Assembly (NCBI RefSeq): GCF_000022605.2
Contig: NC_013454.1
Location: 372,001 to 436,000, forward strand
Source: Blattabacterium sp. (Blattella germanica) str. Bge
Lineage (GTDB): Bacteria; Bacteroidota; Bacteroidia; Flavobacteriales; Blattabacteriaceae
Length of the DNA: 64,000 nt
Direction of reading: 5' to 3'
How positions within the stretch are numbered: the stretch's first letter is position 1; the number at the start of each line of letters is the position of its first letter. The position numbers were made by a program, and so were the translations under genes. A model generated the notes under the pieces. It worked only from the letters and a program-made list of their open reading frames with translations. It was not told where the DNA came from and ran no database searches. Shown piece by piece: positions 8,961 to 19,064 of the stretch.

Positions 8961-10331
8961 TTATCCATATCGTTTATACAACCATTTTTTTATAGGAATG
9001 ATTAAGGTATCTATATCCCCAGCACCTATTGTTAGAATAATATCAAAATGTTTTTCTTTGATTTTTTCTAAAACTTTGGATAAAGTAGATATTTCTTTAT
9101 TTTTAGAACTCATTTTTATTTTTTCTAATAAATTATTGGAATTAATTCCTTTCATGGGAAGTTCTCTAGCTGGATAAATGTCTAATAATATTAAAATGTC
9201 AAGATGTTCTAAACTTTTTGCAAAAGATTCTTCAAAAAATTTAGTTCGACTAAACAAATGAGGTTGAAAAATACCCAATATTTTTTTATTTGGAAAACAC
9301 TCTTTAACAGTATGAATCAAAGCATTTATTTCTGTAGGATGATGTGCATAATCATCTATATATATTTTTTTTTTAGATAGATAATGTATGGAATATCTTC
9401 TTTTGATTCCTTGAAATAAAAACAAAGCTTTTCTTACTTTTTCTTGATTAATTTTTAGATAATCAGATATAGACAATGCTGCTGTTACGTTTTTTAAATT
9501 GTGTATTCCTGGAATAGGTAAAGGCAAAGATTTCCATGTTTCTGTAGGAGTATGAAAATCAAAATACCATTCATTTCCTTTTATAGAAAGATGATTTGAA
9601 TAATAACTTTCTTTTTTTATCACTGAATAATATATAGCGTTTTTTAATGGAAAAGACTCTTCTTTACAAAGAAAAATTTTTTTATATGGTTTTTTGATTC
9701 TGTTTAAAAAAGCTATATAAGCCTTTTTTAAAGTTTCTTTTTTTGGATAAGTATCCACATGATCCTGATCGAAAGACGTCACACATGCAATATTAGGAGA
9801 TAAATATAAAAAAGAACGATCAAATTCGTCTGCTTCAACCAAAAAAATTTTGGTTCCATTCAATATGATATTAGATTTATAATTTTCAGATATTCCTCCT
9901 AAAAAAGCCGTTACAGAAATTCCTGCACTATATAAAATATGTCCTAGCAAGGTACAAGTCGTTGTTTTTCCATGTGTTCCTCCTATGGCTATACAAATTT
10001 GATTTTCTGTAATCAAGGACAATACTTGAGAACGTTTTTTAATATTTTTCCCATATTTTCTTAAATAGATCCATTGTTTATGATGATTTTGAATTGCTGG
10101 AGTATACACAATCAAACATTTTTGAGACAATACCCATTTAGGTAACATTTCTATACAATCATAATAATTGATGGATATTCCCTCTTTTTCTAATTGTTGA
10201 GTCAAACTAGTTCTAATTCTATCATGACCACAAACTGTTTTTCCCATAAAATGAAAATATCTAGCAAGGGAACTCATCCCCATTCCTCCTATTCCTAGAA
10301 AATAAAAAAAATCAACTTGGTTTAAGTTCAT
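8961..10331 (-). CDS. murC: UDP-N-acetylmuramate--L-alanine ligase
   Basis: MurC adds L-Ala to UDP-MurNAc with ATP, the first amino-acid step of the stem peptide. The 456-residue sequence shows the N-terminal Rossmann motif FLGIGGMGMSSLARYF, the ATP loop GGTHGKTTTCTLLG near 118, VEADEFDRSF near 170 and the C-terminal DDYAHHPTEI and FQPHLFSRT motifs. These identify MurC rather than MurD, E or F. Its ATG overlaps the end of murG by 4 nt and its stop abuts ftsQ, typical of the dcw operon. Confidence 0.97.
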   Translation of the reverse strand: MNLNQVDFFYFLGIGGMGMSSLARYFHFMGKTVCGHDRIRTSLTQQLEKEGISINYYDCIEMLPKWVLSQKCLIVYTPAIQNHHKQWIYLRKYGKNIKKRSQVLSLITENQICIAIGGTHGKTTTCTLLGHILYSAGISVTAFLGGISENYKSNIILNGTKIFLVEADEFDRSFLYLSPNIACVTSFDQDHVDTYPKKETLKKAYIAFLNRIKKPYKKIFLCKEESFPLKNAIYYSVIKKESYYSNHLSIKGNEWYFDFHTPTETWKSLPLPIPGIHNLKNVTAALSISDYLKINQEKVRKALFLFQGIKRRYSIHYLSKKKIYIDDYAHHPTEINALIHTVKECFPNKKILGIFQPHLFSRTKFFEESFAKSLEHLDILILLDIYPARELPMKGINSNNLLEKIKMSSKNKEISTLSKVLEKIKEKHFDIILTIGAGDIDTLIIPIKKWLYKRYG

Positions 10332-11434
10332 AAAATAATTTGTAAAATCTCATTGACAATATCATTTGTAGCTCTAGGTTTTCCTAATTGCAGAATATTT
10401 TGACTCATTTTTTTTTTCATTCTGGAATCATTAACTAATTGTATAGTTGAATCCACTAATCTTTGCTCTATCTCTTCATTTTTAATAATTAAAGCCGCCT
10501 CTTTTTCTTCTAATATTCTAGCATTTTTATTTTGATGATCATCGGAAGACCAAGGGAAAGGAATTAATATGTATGGTTTTCCTATTAAACATATTTCTGA
10601 TATAGTTAAAGCTCCAGCTCTAGACACGATGATATCTGCAGCAGCATAACATATCGGGATGTTTTCAATAAAATCCATTAAAATAAAATTTGAATGATGA
10701 GACATTTTATTTTTTTTCATTCTATGAATATCTAATTTACCAACTTGCCAAATAAGTTGCATATCTAATTCTATTAGCTTTTTTAAACCTTTTATCCAAG
10801 CATTATTCATACTATTGGAACCTTGGCTTCCCCCTATAGATAAAATAATAGGTCTTTCCACCTTTAATCCTAAGTGAATACAAGCTTTTTTTTTACTAGG
10901 TAATTGGAACATTTCAGATCTAACTGGATTTCCAGTTATTATGGTTTTTTCTTTTGGAAAATATTTCTTTGCTTGCTCATAAGCAACACATACTTTATGT
11001 GCATAACGAGAAAATATTCTATTAGTTAATCCAGGAAAAGAATTTTGTTCTTGAATGAGAATAGGGATTTTATTTTTTTTGGCTGCATATAAAGTAGGAA
11101 AACTTACAAATCCTCCTGTTCCAATAACTATGTCTGGAGAAAATTTTTTGATAATTTTATTTACCAAGAAAAAACTATATATCAATTGTATAGATAAAAT
11201 GAAGCCTTCTATAGAAAAAAATTTATCTTTTCCTCCTGAAATACAAATTCCTTCTATAGAATATCCAAACTTAGGAATTTCTTTCATTTCCATATGCTTT
11301 TTAGATCCAATAAATAAAATATTGGTTCCTGGAATTTTTTTTTTCAGTTCGTCTGCAATAGCTATTCCCGGATATATATGTCCACCAGTCCCTCCACTTC
11401 CAATAATTATTCTAGGTGAAATATTATTGTTCAT
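10328..11434 (-). CDS. murG: Lipid II synthase MurG (undecaprenyl-PP-MurNAc-pentapeptide GlcNAc transferase)
   Basis: MurG transfers GlcNAc to lipid I at the inner face of the membrane to give lipid II. The 368-residue GT-B protein has the N-terminal GSGGTGGHIYPGIAIAD loop, GFVSFPTLYAAK, PILIQEQNSFPG, the C-terminal SIGGSQGSNSMN and the donor-site VSRAGALTISEIC followed by PFPWSSDDHQ. All active-site blocks are present. Both ends overlap neighbours by 4 nt (ftsW upstream, murC downstream). Confidence 0.97.
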   Translation of the reverse strand: MNNNISPRIIIGSGGTGGHIYPGIAIADELKKKIPGTNILFIGSKKHMEMKEIPKFGYSIEGICISGGKDKFFSIEGFILSIQLIYSFFLVNKIIKKFSPDIVIGTGGFVSFPTLYAAKKNKIPILIQEQNSFPGLTNRIFSRYAHKVCVAYEQAKKYFPKEKTIITGNPVRSEMFQLPSKKKACIHLGLKVERPIILSIGGSQGSNSMNNAWIKGLKKLIELDMQLIWQVGKLDIHRMKKNKMSHHSNFILMDFIENIPICYAAADIIVSRAGALTISEICLIGKPYILIPFPWSSDDHQNKNARILEEKEAALIIKNEEIEQRLVDSTIQLVNDSRMKKKMSQNILQLGKPRATNDIVNEILQIIL

Positions 11435-12651
11435 GATGAATTATAATTATTATAATTTGTTTTATTTACTAAATTATTAGTATGAGTTGAATCCTCATAT
11501 ATGATTCTACTAACACTTAATATGATCCCAAAACTAAAAAAAGTAACCCACATGGAAGTTCCTCCAGCACTAATTAATGGTAAAGTTTGTCCTGTTACTG
11601 GAAATAAACCAACAGCTATTCCCATATTGATGAGTGCTTGATTAATAATAGGAAAACCAACAGCTAATACCAACAAAGAGCAAAAATAATTTTTTACCTT
11701 CGTAGCTATTACCATAATTCTAAGCAAAATTAGAAGATAAATAAATAAAAGGATTATTCCTCCAACAGATCCATATTCTTCTATTATAATAGCATAAATG
11801 AAATCAGAAGAAGATTGTGGAAGAAAAGCTTTTAAAACACTTTTACCAGGTCCACGACCAAATTTCTTTCCTAAAACAATAGCTGTTTTAGATTGTTTCA
11901 TTTGATAACTTTCTTCAGATTCATGATCCAAAAATTTTTCTATACGACTTTTCCATGTATAAACCCTATTCATAGGATTTTTATCTCCCCATTTTATGAC
12001 AGAGTAAATATAGATTCCTGCAAATAGAATCCCCATCAATAAAACTCCCATAACACCTGTTAATGGATATCCTCCTATAAAAAGCAAAATTAAAACGGAA
12101 ATAAAAACAATAACTGCAGTAGAACCATTAGCGGGGAAAATCAGTCCAATAATAAAAAACATAGGAAACAATAAGGAAAAAAAAGAGTTGATAAAATTGA
12201 TACGTTCTGTCTTTTTTTTAGCCAAATATCTAGCACAATAAATAAAAAGAACTAATCCAGCAATACTGGAAGTTTGAAAAGATATATTAATAATGGGAAT
12301 ATGTAACCACCGAGAAGCATTGACTCCATCCAATTCTTTTTCTTGACTAATAGTAAAAACTAATAAAATGAACACTACAGGCATAGAAAATATAGACATA
12401 CGGTAAAAATATTTATAGTCTATAAATTGAGTGAAAAAAAGAATGCAAAATCCAACTAAGAGAAAAAGAGCATGTTTGAACAAATAACTAAAAACTGTAT
12501 TTGTTCCTCCATATGTAGTGACTAAATTTGTACTAGCGGAATATACTGGTAAAAAAGAAAATATAGCTAATAAAGAGATAAAGGCCCATAAATATCTATC
12601 TCCTTTCAGATAACTGTTGAAAAAATCTCTATTTTTCTCATATTCTTTCAT
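11431..12651 (-). CDS. ftsW: Lipid II polymerase / cell division protein FtsW (SEDS family)
   Basis: This SEDS-family glycosyltransferase of about 406 residues works with FtsI in septal peptidoglycan synthesis. It has about ten hydrophobic segments. Family blocks include DGVNASRWLHIP, the cytoplasmic loop with GPGKSVLKAFLPQSSSDFI and the C-terminal QTLPLISAGGTSM. The reading frame stays open up to 12855, inside murD, but family members begin near MKEYEKNRDFF. I therefore take the ATG at 12651, which overlaps the murD end by only 14 nt. Confidence 0.94.
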   Translation of the reverse strand: MKEYEKNRDFFNSYLKGDRYLWAFISLLAIFSFLPVYSASTNLVTTYGGTNTVFSYLFKHALFLLVGFCILFFTQFIDYKYFYRMSIFSMPVVFILLVFTISQEKELDGVNASRWLHIPIINISFQTSSIAGLVLFIYCARYLAKKKTERINFINSFFSLLFPMFFIIGLIFPANGSTAVIVFISVLILLFIGGYPLTGVMGVLLMGILFAGIYIYSVIKWGDKNPMNRVYTWKSRIEKFLDHESEESYQMKQSKTAIVLGKKFGRGPGKSVLKAFLPQSSSDFIYAIIIEEYGSVGGIILLFIYLLILLRIMVIATKVKNYFCSLLVLAVGFPIINQALINMGIAVGLFPVTGQTLPLISAGGTSMWVTFFSFGIILSVSRIIYEDSTHTNNLVNKTNYNNYNSS

Positions 12652-13999
12652 AAAAAAGTTTTTTGACTTCTTTTTTAAATTGATTTCCTCTTTCCTTATA
12701 ATCTTTAAAAAGATCAAAACTAGAACAAGCAGGAGATAACAAAATATTATCTCCATGAGAAGACAATATGTAAGCCATATAAACAGCTTTTTGAATACTT
12801 TTTGTTTCCAAAATAATATCAATAATATCTTTAAAAAAATTATAAATTTTTTCATTATTTATTCCCAAACAAATTATAGCTTTCACTTTTTTTTGAACCA
12901 AGGGAATTAATTCTATATAATTGTTTCCTTTATCTTTTCCTCCAGCTATCCATATAATAGGTCCATTCATACTTTTGAATGCAGAAAACACGGCATGAAC
13001 ATTCGTGGCTTTAGAATCGTTAATGAATTGAACTCCATTTATACTGAGTATTTTTTCCATACGATGTTCTATAGGTTTTAATTTTAATATTGTAGAAACT
13101 ATTGATTTTTTTTTGACGTTGAATATTTCGGAGATCATTAATGAAGCCATAATATTATATAGATTATGATCTCCTATTAAAGGAATATCTTTCACATTAA
13201 AAAAACATATTTCCTGATTTTTTTGATTTCGAATAAATATTTTGTTATTTTTTATGTAAGCACCAATATGTAATTCTTCTTTTATAGAAAAAGGAATACA
13301 GTGAGAAAAAATAGGATACTTTTTTAATCCTTTTCTTATGAGAGGATCATCATGATTATAAATGAAAATATCTTCTTTTTTTTGCAAAGTTGCTATTTTA
13401 AATTTGGAATGCATGTAACTTTCTATATCATCATATCTATCTAAATGATCTTCTGTAATATTTAACAAAACTGCAATATTTGATCTAAATATTTGACAAT
13501 CATCTAATTGAAAACTACTGACTTCTAATACATAAACGTCTTTTTTTTTTATAACTTCTTTAGAAAAACTACGTCCAATATTTCCTGCGATTCCGACATC
13601 AATTCCTTCTCTTTTAAGGATTTTATAAATTATGGAACTTGTCGTTGTTTTTCCATTACTTCCTGTTATACTTATAATATAGGAGTGGTCTAGATAACTT
13701 TTTCCGAATTCTAATTCGGATTGAATAGGAATTCCCAAAAAATTAATTCTTTTTATAAAAGAGTTTTTTCTAGAAATTCCAGGACTTTTTATGATTTTTA
13801 TAGCTTTTTGAGTTATTATGCTTTCTGTATGTCCTTGATCTTCAAAAGAAATTTTATTTTTTATTAAAATTTTTTTGTATTTATTTAAAATAATTCCTGA
13901 ATCAGACAAAAATATTTTTAATCCATTTTTTTTGGCTAATAAAGCAGCTCCTACCCCACTTTCTCCTCCACCCAATACTACTATGAGTTTTTTTTTCAT
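12638..13999 (-). CDS. murD: UDP-N-acetylmuramoyl-L-alanine--D-glutamate ligase
   Basis: MurD adds D-Glu, supplied by MurI (encoded at 34 kb), to UDP-MurNAc-L-Ala. The 453-residue protein shows VLGGGESGVGAALLAKK at the N-terminus, the ATP loop GSNGKTTTSSI near 113, ITEDHLDRYD near 180, IWIAGGKDKGNNY near 345 and the late LLSPACSSFDLF, all characteristic of MurD. It starts 6 nt after mraY and overlaps ftsW by 14 nt. Confidence 0.96.
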   Translation of the reverse strand: MKKKLIVVLGGGESGVGAALLAKKNGLKIFLSDSGIILNKYKKILIKNKISFEDQGHTESIITQKAIKIIKSPGISRKNSFIKRINFLGIPIQSELEFGKSYLDHSYIISITGSNGKTTTSSIIYKILKREGIDVGIAGNIGRSFSKEVIKKKDVYVLEVSSFQLDDCQIFRSNIAVLLNITEDHLDRYDDIESYMHSKFKIATLQKKEDIFIYNHDDPLIRKGLKKYPIFSHCIPFSIKEELHIGAYIKNNKIFIRNQKNQEICFFNVKDIPLIGDHNLYNIMASLMISEIFNVKKKSIVSTILKLKPIEHRMEKILSINGVQFINDSKATNVHAVFSAFKSMNGPIIWIAGGKDKGNNYIELIPLVQKKVKAIICLGINNEKIYNFFKDIIDIILETKSIQKAVYMAYILSSHGDNILLSPACSSFDLFKDYKERGNQFKKEVKKLFYERI

Positions 14000-14005
14000 T
14001 GTTAT

Positions 14006-15203
14006 TTATATAATTAATAAAATCAATACCAACATAGAAAGCATCATTTGTATGATGATAAAACGATTGAAAATTTTATTTTCATGATATCCTAATTTTT
14101 GAAAATGATGATGCAAAGGAGCCATGAGAAAAATTCTTTTTCCTATACCATATTTTTTTTTAGAATATCTAAAATACAATACTTGTATTATGACAGAAAT
14201 ATTTTCTATAAAAAAAATTCCACATAAAATAGGTAATATCAATTCTTTCCTATTTATAATAGCTAGAGTCGCTATAACTCCTCCTAAAGTCAAGCTACCA
14301 GTATCTCCCATGAAAATTTGAGCTGGATAGGTATTGTACCAAAGAAAGCTTATTAAAGCTCCTAAAAAAGAAAAAGAAAATATGAGGATTTCATCTAAAT
14401 GAGGAATATATATAAAATGAAGATGAGATGAATATATTTTATTACTGGATATGATAGATAATAAAGATAAAGTAGCAAAAATAATAGAGGAAATTCCAGC
14501 TGTCAATCCGTCTATTCCATCGGTTAGATTCGCTCCGTTGGATAAAAATGTCATAATTAAAATCACTATAGGGATAAAAACGATCCATGTATATTTTTTC
14601 CATTTTTTATTATACCAGCTTAAAAGATAAGCATAATCAAATTCATTTTTATGACTAGAAAAAATGGGAATAGGAATAGTGGTCTTGAATCCATGTTCTT
14701 TTTTTTCCAATAAATTGGAATCTATTTTTTGAATAGAAACATTTGTATTAAAAAAATACATAGTGCTTCCAATTAAAAGCCCTAATAGAATCTGACCTAA
14801 TATTTTTCCCATTATACTAAGTCCTTTTTTGTTATATTTTATTTTAATGTAATCATCTAAAAATCCAAGAAACCCCATATGTAACATTGTGATAATCAAA
14901 ATAATTACATATATATTCTTCAAAGAAGAGAAAAGAATTGTAGGAATTAATGTGGAAAATATCATTACAATTCCTCCCATCGTTGGAATTCCTTCTTTTT
15001 CTTTTTGTCCAATAAGTCCAAGATTTCGTATATGTTCTCCTATGCTATTTTTTTTTCTATGATTCCAACATATAATCTTTTTATAAAAAACCAAACGCTA
15101 TACAAAACGACAAAAAAAAAGCTATTACAGCTCTTAAAAAAACAGAAACAGAATTTATCAAAGAAATAAAAATTAAGTATTTTAATAAACAAGCAATCAT
15201 CAT
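14006..15203 (-). CDS. mraY: Phospho-MurNAc-pentapeptide transferase MraY, with a one-base frameshift near the 5' end
   Basis: MraY makes lipid I by moving phospho-MurNAc-pentapeptide onto undecaprenyl phosphate. The long frame (15094 down) holds GIPTMGGIVMI, LDDYIKIKYNKKGLS, NGANLTDGIDGLTAG, GDTGSLTLGG and the late APLHHHFQKLG, but its only start is a TTG inside the gene. The missing N-terminus is in another frame. From the ATG at 15203, one base after the murE stop, 39 codons read MMIACLLKYL up to RAVIAFFLSFCIAFGF and then stop. Removing one T from the T6 run at 15085-15090 joins both parts into about 398 residues, normal for Bacteroidota. The T9 run at 15112-15120 cannot be the site, because an in-frame TAG follows. 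This essential gene may depend on slippage, or the base may be a sequence error. Confidence 0.9.
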
Positions 15204-15204
15204 A

Positions 15205-16710
15205 TTATTTCATTTCACTTTTCACACAACATCTCAACTGATCATAAGTTTTTAATAAATATTGAGCTATTTTCATGTCATTAAAAGGAAAACGTATTCC
15301 TTTGATTTCTTGATAAGTTTCATGACCCTTTCCAGCAATCAGAATGATATCTTTTTTTTTCGCAATTTGAATTGCCGTTTCAATAGCTTTTTTTCGGTTG
15401 ACAAAAGTTAAAATCGATTCTTTATCTTTATAGATAGAGGATTTAAAATTTTTCATATCAACTAATATTTTTTCCCTATCTTCTTCTCTAGGGTTATCGG
15501 ATGTGAAAATAGAAACATCACATGTTTCATAAACAATTTTTCCCATTAAAGAACGTTTTTTTATATCTCTATTTCCTCCACAACCTATAACACAAATTAA
15601 TTTTCCATCATCGTTTTTTATTTTTTTAAGGGTATTTAAAACAGTTTTTAATCCATCTGGATTATGAGCATAATCTACAATAACACGAATTCCTGAATTC
15701 GATATAAATTGTTCAAAACGTCCTCTGATAGGTTTTATATTTTTTATTTTTTTTAGAATATTGTCTTTCTTTTTTCCTAACAAAATGGCTGTAGCGTAGC
15801 CAGCTAATAGATTATAAACATTAAATGTTCCGATTAATTTAGTAAAAATTTTATGACCATCAATAAGCAATTGACTTCCATGAATGCTTTCTTTCAAAAT
15901 TTGAATTTTGAAATTTGCATTTTTTTTCAAACCGTAAAAATAGGTTTTAGATAAAATATCTTTTATGATTTTATACGAATTTTCATCGTCGGAATTAATT
16001 AATGCAAAAGCTTTCTTAGATAAATTTTCAAAAAAAAACTTTTTAGTAGATAGATAATGATCAAAAGATTCATGATAATCTAAGTGATCATGTGTTATAT
16101 TAGTAAAAACACCTCCTTGAAATAATAATCCGGCAATTCTTTTTTGATGGATTCCATGTGAACTGACTTCCATAAAAGCATATTTGCATCCTTTACGAAT
16201 TGATAGATTTAAATATTTATTGATTTCAATAATATTTGGAGTTGTATGTGTTGTCGGATATTTTTTAGATAATATTTGGATCCCCATGGTAGAAATAAGA
16301 ATATTTTTTTCTCCCATTTTAGAAAATAACTGATGAAGTATTGTAGCTACAGAAGTTTTTCCATTTGTCCCTGTAATTCCTATTAATTTTATCTTTTTTG
16401 TAGGATGATCATAAAAATTGGAAGATATAATTCCTAAAGCATTCATGGAATCTGGAACAAGAACGTAGGTAATCTTTTTATGAATAGAAGAAGGAATTTT
16501 TTCACAAACTATAGTATGAGCTCCGTTTTGTATAGCATTTGTAATAAATTCATGGCCATCTGTTGTTTTCCCTTTTTTGGCCACAAAAATCATATTTTTT
16601 TGTATGATTTTGGAATACATAGAAATTCTTTCTATCAATTTAGAAGTATTTTTTCCTACTATTTTTAACACATCTACTTTTTTTAGAATATCCTTTAATC
16701 TCTTTTTCAT
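15205..16710 (-). CDS. murE: UDP-MurNAc-tripeptide synthetase, meso-diaminopimelate type
   Basis: MurE adds the third stem residue. The 501-residue protein has the ATP loop GITGTNGKTSVATIL near 111, the carbamylated-Lys region SSHGIHQKRI, NITHDHLDYH, VDYAHNPDGL and FTSDNPREEDREKI. The DNPR box is the accepted marker for meso-DAP rather than lysine, consistent with dapF at 23.9 kb. Its ATG overlaps the ftsI stop by 4 nt, and its own stop is followed after one base by the mraY ATG. Confidence 0.96.
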   Translation of the reverse strand: MKKRLKDILKKVDVLKIVGKNTSKLIERISMYSKIIQKNMIFVAKKGKTTDGHEFITNAIQNGAHTIVCEKIPSSIHKKITYVLVPDSMNALGIISSNFYDHPTKKIKLIGITGTNGKTSVATILHQLFSKMGEKNILISTMGIQILSKKYPTTHTTPNIIEINKYLNLSIRKGCKYAFMEVSSHGIHQKRIAGLLFQGGVFTNITHDHLDYHESFDHYLSTKKFFFENLSKKAFALINSDDENSYKIIKDILSKTYFYGLKKNANFKIQILKESIHGSQLLIDGHKIFTKLIGTFNVYNLLAGYATAILLGKKKDNILKKIKNIKPIRGRFEQFISNSGIRVIVDYAHNPDGLKTVLNTLKKIKNDDGKLICVIGCGGNRDIKKRSLMGKIVYETCDVSIFTSDNPREEDREKILVDMKNFKSSIYKDKESILTFVNRKKAIETAIQIAKKKDIILIAGKGHETYQEIKGIRFPFNDMKIAQYLLKTYDQLRCCVKSEMK

Positions 16711-18677
16711 TCTTCTAGTTTAAGAAATATAATCTGATTTCTTTTCAATTTATTTCCTGGTTGAATAGACTGATGAACCACTTTTCCGATTCCTTGATAT
16801 TGAATATGAAAACCCCTATTTTCTAGGATAGGTATAATTTCTTTTCCAGGAGTGGATATGACATTAGGCATAATCCATTTTTCAACAAAAAAATTTTTAG
16901 ACTCTTTAATCTTTTTAAGTAAATTTTCTTGATTTTCTTTTTTTTTGCAAAATGTTTTTTTTTCTATTTTTGGATAAATAGATTTAGCTATTTTATCAAA
17001 TACAGGAACTGCTACTTCAATTCCGTAATATCCTTTTTCTGGTTTTGAAATGACTACAATACAAGAATATTTTGGATTTTTAGCGGGAAAGTATCCTACG
17101 AAAGAACTATTGTAAGACAAAGGTTTTCCTTTGATCCAGTAGTTTAACTGTGTTGTGCCAGTTTTTCCTGCATAAGGATATTCTGGATTGTAATATTTTT
17201 TAGCTGTTCCATTTTTTACGACTCCTTCCAACATATTTTGAATTTTGATGAGAGAAGATTTTTCAGCTATAGAAGGATTCATTATAATAGGTTTTGTATA
17301 TTTTTTGATACTTTTTCCATGATGTTTGATTTCTCTGATAAATAAAGGTTTAATCATTTTTCCTTGATTGGCTATAGCATTGTAAAAAGTGAGTATTTGT
17401 AAAGGAGTTAGTTTGATATTATATCCAAAAGTCATCCATGGTAATGTAATGCTACTCCAATTCTTTTTTCCAGGTTTTGGAATGAAAGGCATACTTTCAC
17501 CTGGAATCTCTATCCCTATTTTTCTATCTAATTTCCATTTACATAAGTGTCCTATGAATTGTTCTGGATTTTTTTTATAATTCTCATAAATAATTTTTGC
17601 TATTCCTACATTTGAAGATAATTCCAAAATTTGTTTTGGATTCATTTCTGCATATCCATTGTAGTGACTATCACGTATTTTTTTTCCTCTTAATTTCATG
17701 ACTCCTCCTTTTATATTCACTATCATATCAAGATCTATTTTTTTATCTTCTAGAGCAGCAAGAATTGCCATGGTTTTAAACGTGGAGCCTGGTTCACTTC
17801 CTTCCCATACTGCAAAATTTCTTAAATCTTCGTAAGTATTTTTTTTGGTTTTTTCTAGATTAATCATAGCAGGGATTTCTCCACTTTTTACATCCATAAG
17901 AATAACACATCCATGATCTGCTTTTGATATAGATAATTCTTGAAGTAATGCATGGTAAGCTATATCTTGCAAATATATATCGATAGTCGAATAAACATCT
18001 TTTCCATCTTCTGGATCGATTTCATTTCCTGATTTTAATGGTTTCCATATTTTAGAACTGATACGTTGTTCTAATCTCTTTCCATCTTTTCCTTTTAAAT
18101 ATTTGCTAAAGGCTCCTTCTAGTCCTACTTTCCCTCTATGATCATCATACCCTAATGTTCTTTTTCCAATATTTTCTAATGTATGAATTCTGCATATTTT
18201 TTTTTCTACAATAAACCCACCCTTGATTTGTCCTTTATTAAAAATAGGAAGATTTCGTAATATTTTGAAATGTGGATAATCTAAATTTTTTGCTAACAAA
18301 AAATATCTATTCCCTTTTTTTTTCATACTGAAATTTTTTATAGAAAAAAATTTTGGTTTTTTAAACAAAGATTCCAATGAGTTACATAAAGAATAAATAT
18401 TCTCTTGAAATAACTTTTCAGATATGGATCTAAAATCAATGTGAATATCATATCTTATGACAGACATAGCTAGAATACTACTATCTGATGCATAAATGTT
18501 TCCACGTTTAGCTTTAATTAAATTGGTTCTAATCGTTTTTTCTATAACAGATTTTTTGTATCTTTCTGAATAATTTTGAATATAGAACAAATTGAAAATA
18601 ATTAATGCTGCAATAAAGATGAATAAAAAACCAATTAAGTAAGATTTATATAATAAAATATATCTTTTTCGTTTCAT
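16707..18677 (-). CDS. ftsI: Septal penicillin-binding protein (FtsI/PBP2B-like transpeptidase with PASTA tail)
   Basis: This class B PBP of 656 residues cross-links septal peptidoglycan. It has a single N-terminal membrane anchor (about residues 9-33) and a dimerisation (pedestal) domain beginning with AKRGNIYASDSSILA. The transpeptidase domain has the active-site SxxK as STFK (298-301), SSN near 353 and KTGTT near 510. The last 65 residues form a PASTA-like domain (MPNVISTPGKEIIPILENRG onward), usual in Bacteroidota FtsI. It lies between ftsL and murE, overlapping murE by 4 nt. Confidence 0.94.
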   Translation of the reverse strand: MKRKRYILLYKSYLIGFLFIFIAALIIFNLFYIQNYSERYKKSVIEKTIRTNLIKAKRGNIYASDSSILAMSVIRYDIHIDFRSISEKLFQENIYSLCNSLESLFKKPKFFSIKNFSMKKKGNRYFLLAKNLDYPHFKILRNLPIFNKGQIKGGFIVEKKICRIHTLENIGKRTLGYDDHRGKVGLEGAFSKYLKGKDGKRLEQRISSKIWKPLKSGNEIDPEDGKDVYSTIDIYLQDIAYHALLQELSISKADHGCVILMDVKSGEIPAMINLEKTKKNTYEDLRNFAVWEGSEPGSTFKTMAILAALEDKKIDLDMIVNIKGGVMKLRGKKIRDSHYNGYAEMNPKQILELSSNVGIAKIIYENYKKNPEQFIGHLCKWKLDRKIGIEIPGESMPFIPKPGKKNWSSITLPWMTFGYNIKLTPLQILTFYNAIANQGKMIKPLFIREIKHHGKSIKKYTKPIIMNPSIAEKSSLIKIQNMLEGVVKNGTAKKYYNPEYPYAGKTGTTQLNYWIKGKPLSYNSSFVGYFPAKNPKYSCIVVISKPEKGYYGIEVAVPVFDKIAKSIYPKIEKKTFCKKKENQENLLKKIKESKNFFVEKWIMPNVISTPGKEIIPILENRGFHIQYQGIGKVVHQSIQPGNKLKRNQIIFLKLEE

Positions 18678-18710
18678 TCTTTATTTTCTTGTATCCATCT
18701 CTTTTTCTTG

Positions 18711-19043
18711 TTAATCTTCTAAGATTAATTCATACGGAGGAACCTCTAAATGTTTTAATCCATTGACATGAACTAGTTTTTTTCTAAGGAAAGAAGCTAA
18801 TTGCATTTTCATACATTTACTATGTACATCTGCATATTCAGATTTCAATTCTTTAATTTCTTCACTAATTTGAGTTATTTTTCTAATTTTTCTATCCATC
18901 ATATGTGAACTTGTAATGCTTATTAAAGATAGTACAGTCAGAAAAACAATGAAATTCCAACTACGGTAGGCATCTTCTTTAACTAAAAACTTTCCTTTCA
19001 GGATATCTTTGATATTTGTTTTCATGTTTTTTTTCATTTTCAT
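18711..19043 (-). CDS. ftsL: FtsL-like divisome protein
   Basis: This small bitopic protein of 110 residues has a Lys-rich cytoplasmic N-terminus, one membrane helix (about residues 29-46) and a heptad-like periplasmic helix (IRKITQISEEIKELKSEYAD), ending in GLKHLEVPPYELI. It matches the Bacteroidota FtsL type in size, topology and place between rsmH and ftsI, though direct sequence similarity to proteobacterial FtsL is negligible. Start choice is uncertain: Met codons at positions 1, 3 and 7 are all possible. It is expected to work with FtsQ (and FtsB elsewhere) in the divisome. Confidence 0.8.
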   Translation of the reverse strand: MKMKKNMKTNIKDILKGKFLVKEDAYRSWNFIVFLTVLSLISITSSHMMDRKIRKITQISEEIKELKSEYADVHSKCMKMQLASFLRKKLVHVNGLKHLEVPPYELILED

Positions 19044-19064
19044 TTTATTTGAATAATTTAATGA

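Noticed and set aside
12652-12855. Longer FtsW start inside murD
   Set aside because: The 68 extra residues are a shadow of the murD reading frame and are not part of the family; the ATG at 12651 fits.
15112-15120. T9 run as the mraY slip site
   Set aside because: Moving to the second frame here meets a TAG before the conserved part, so only the T6 run can restore the gene.
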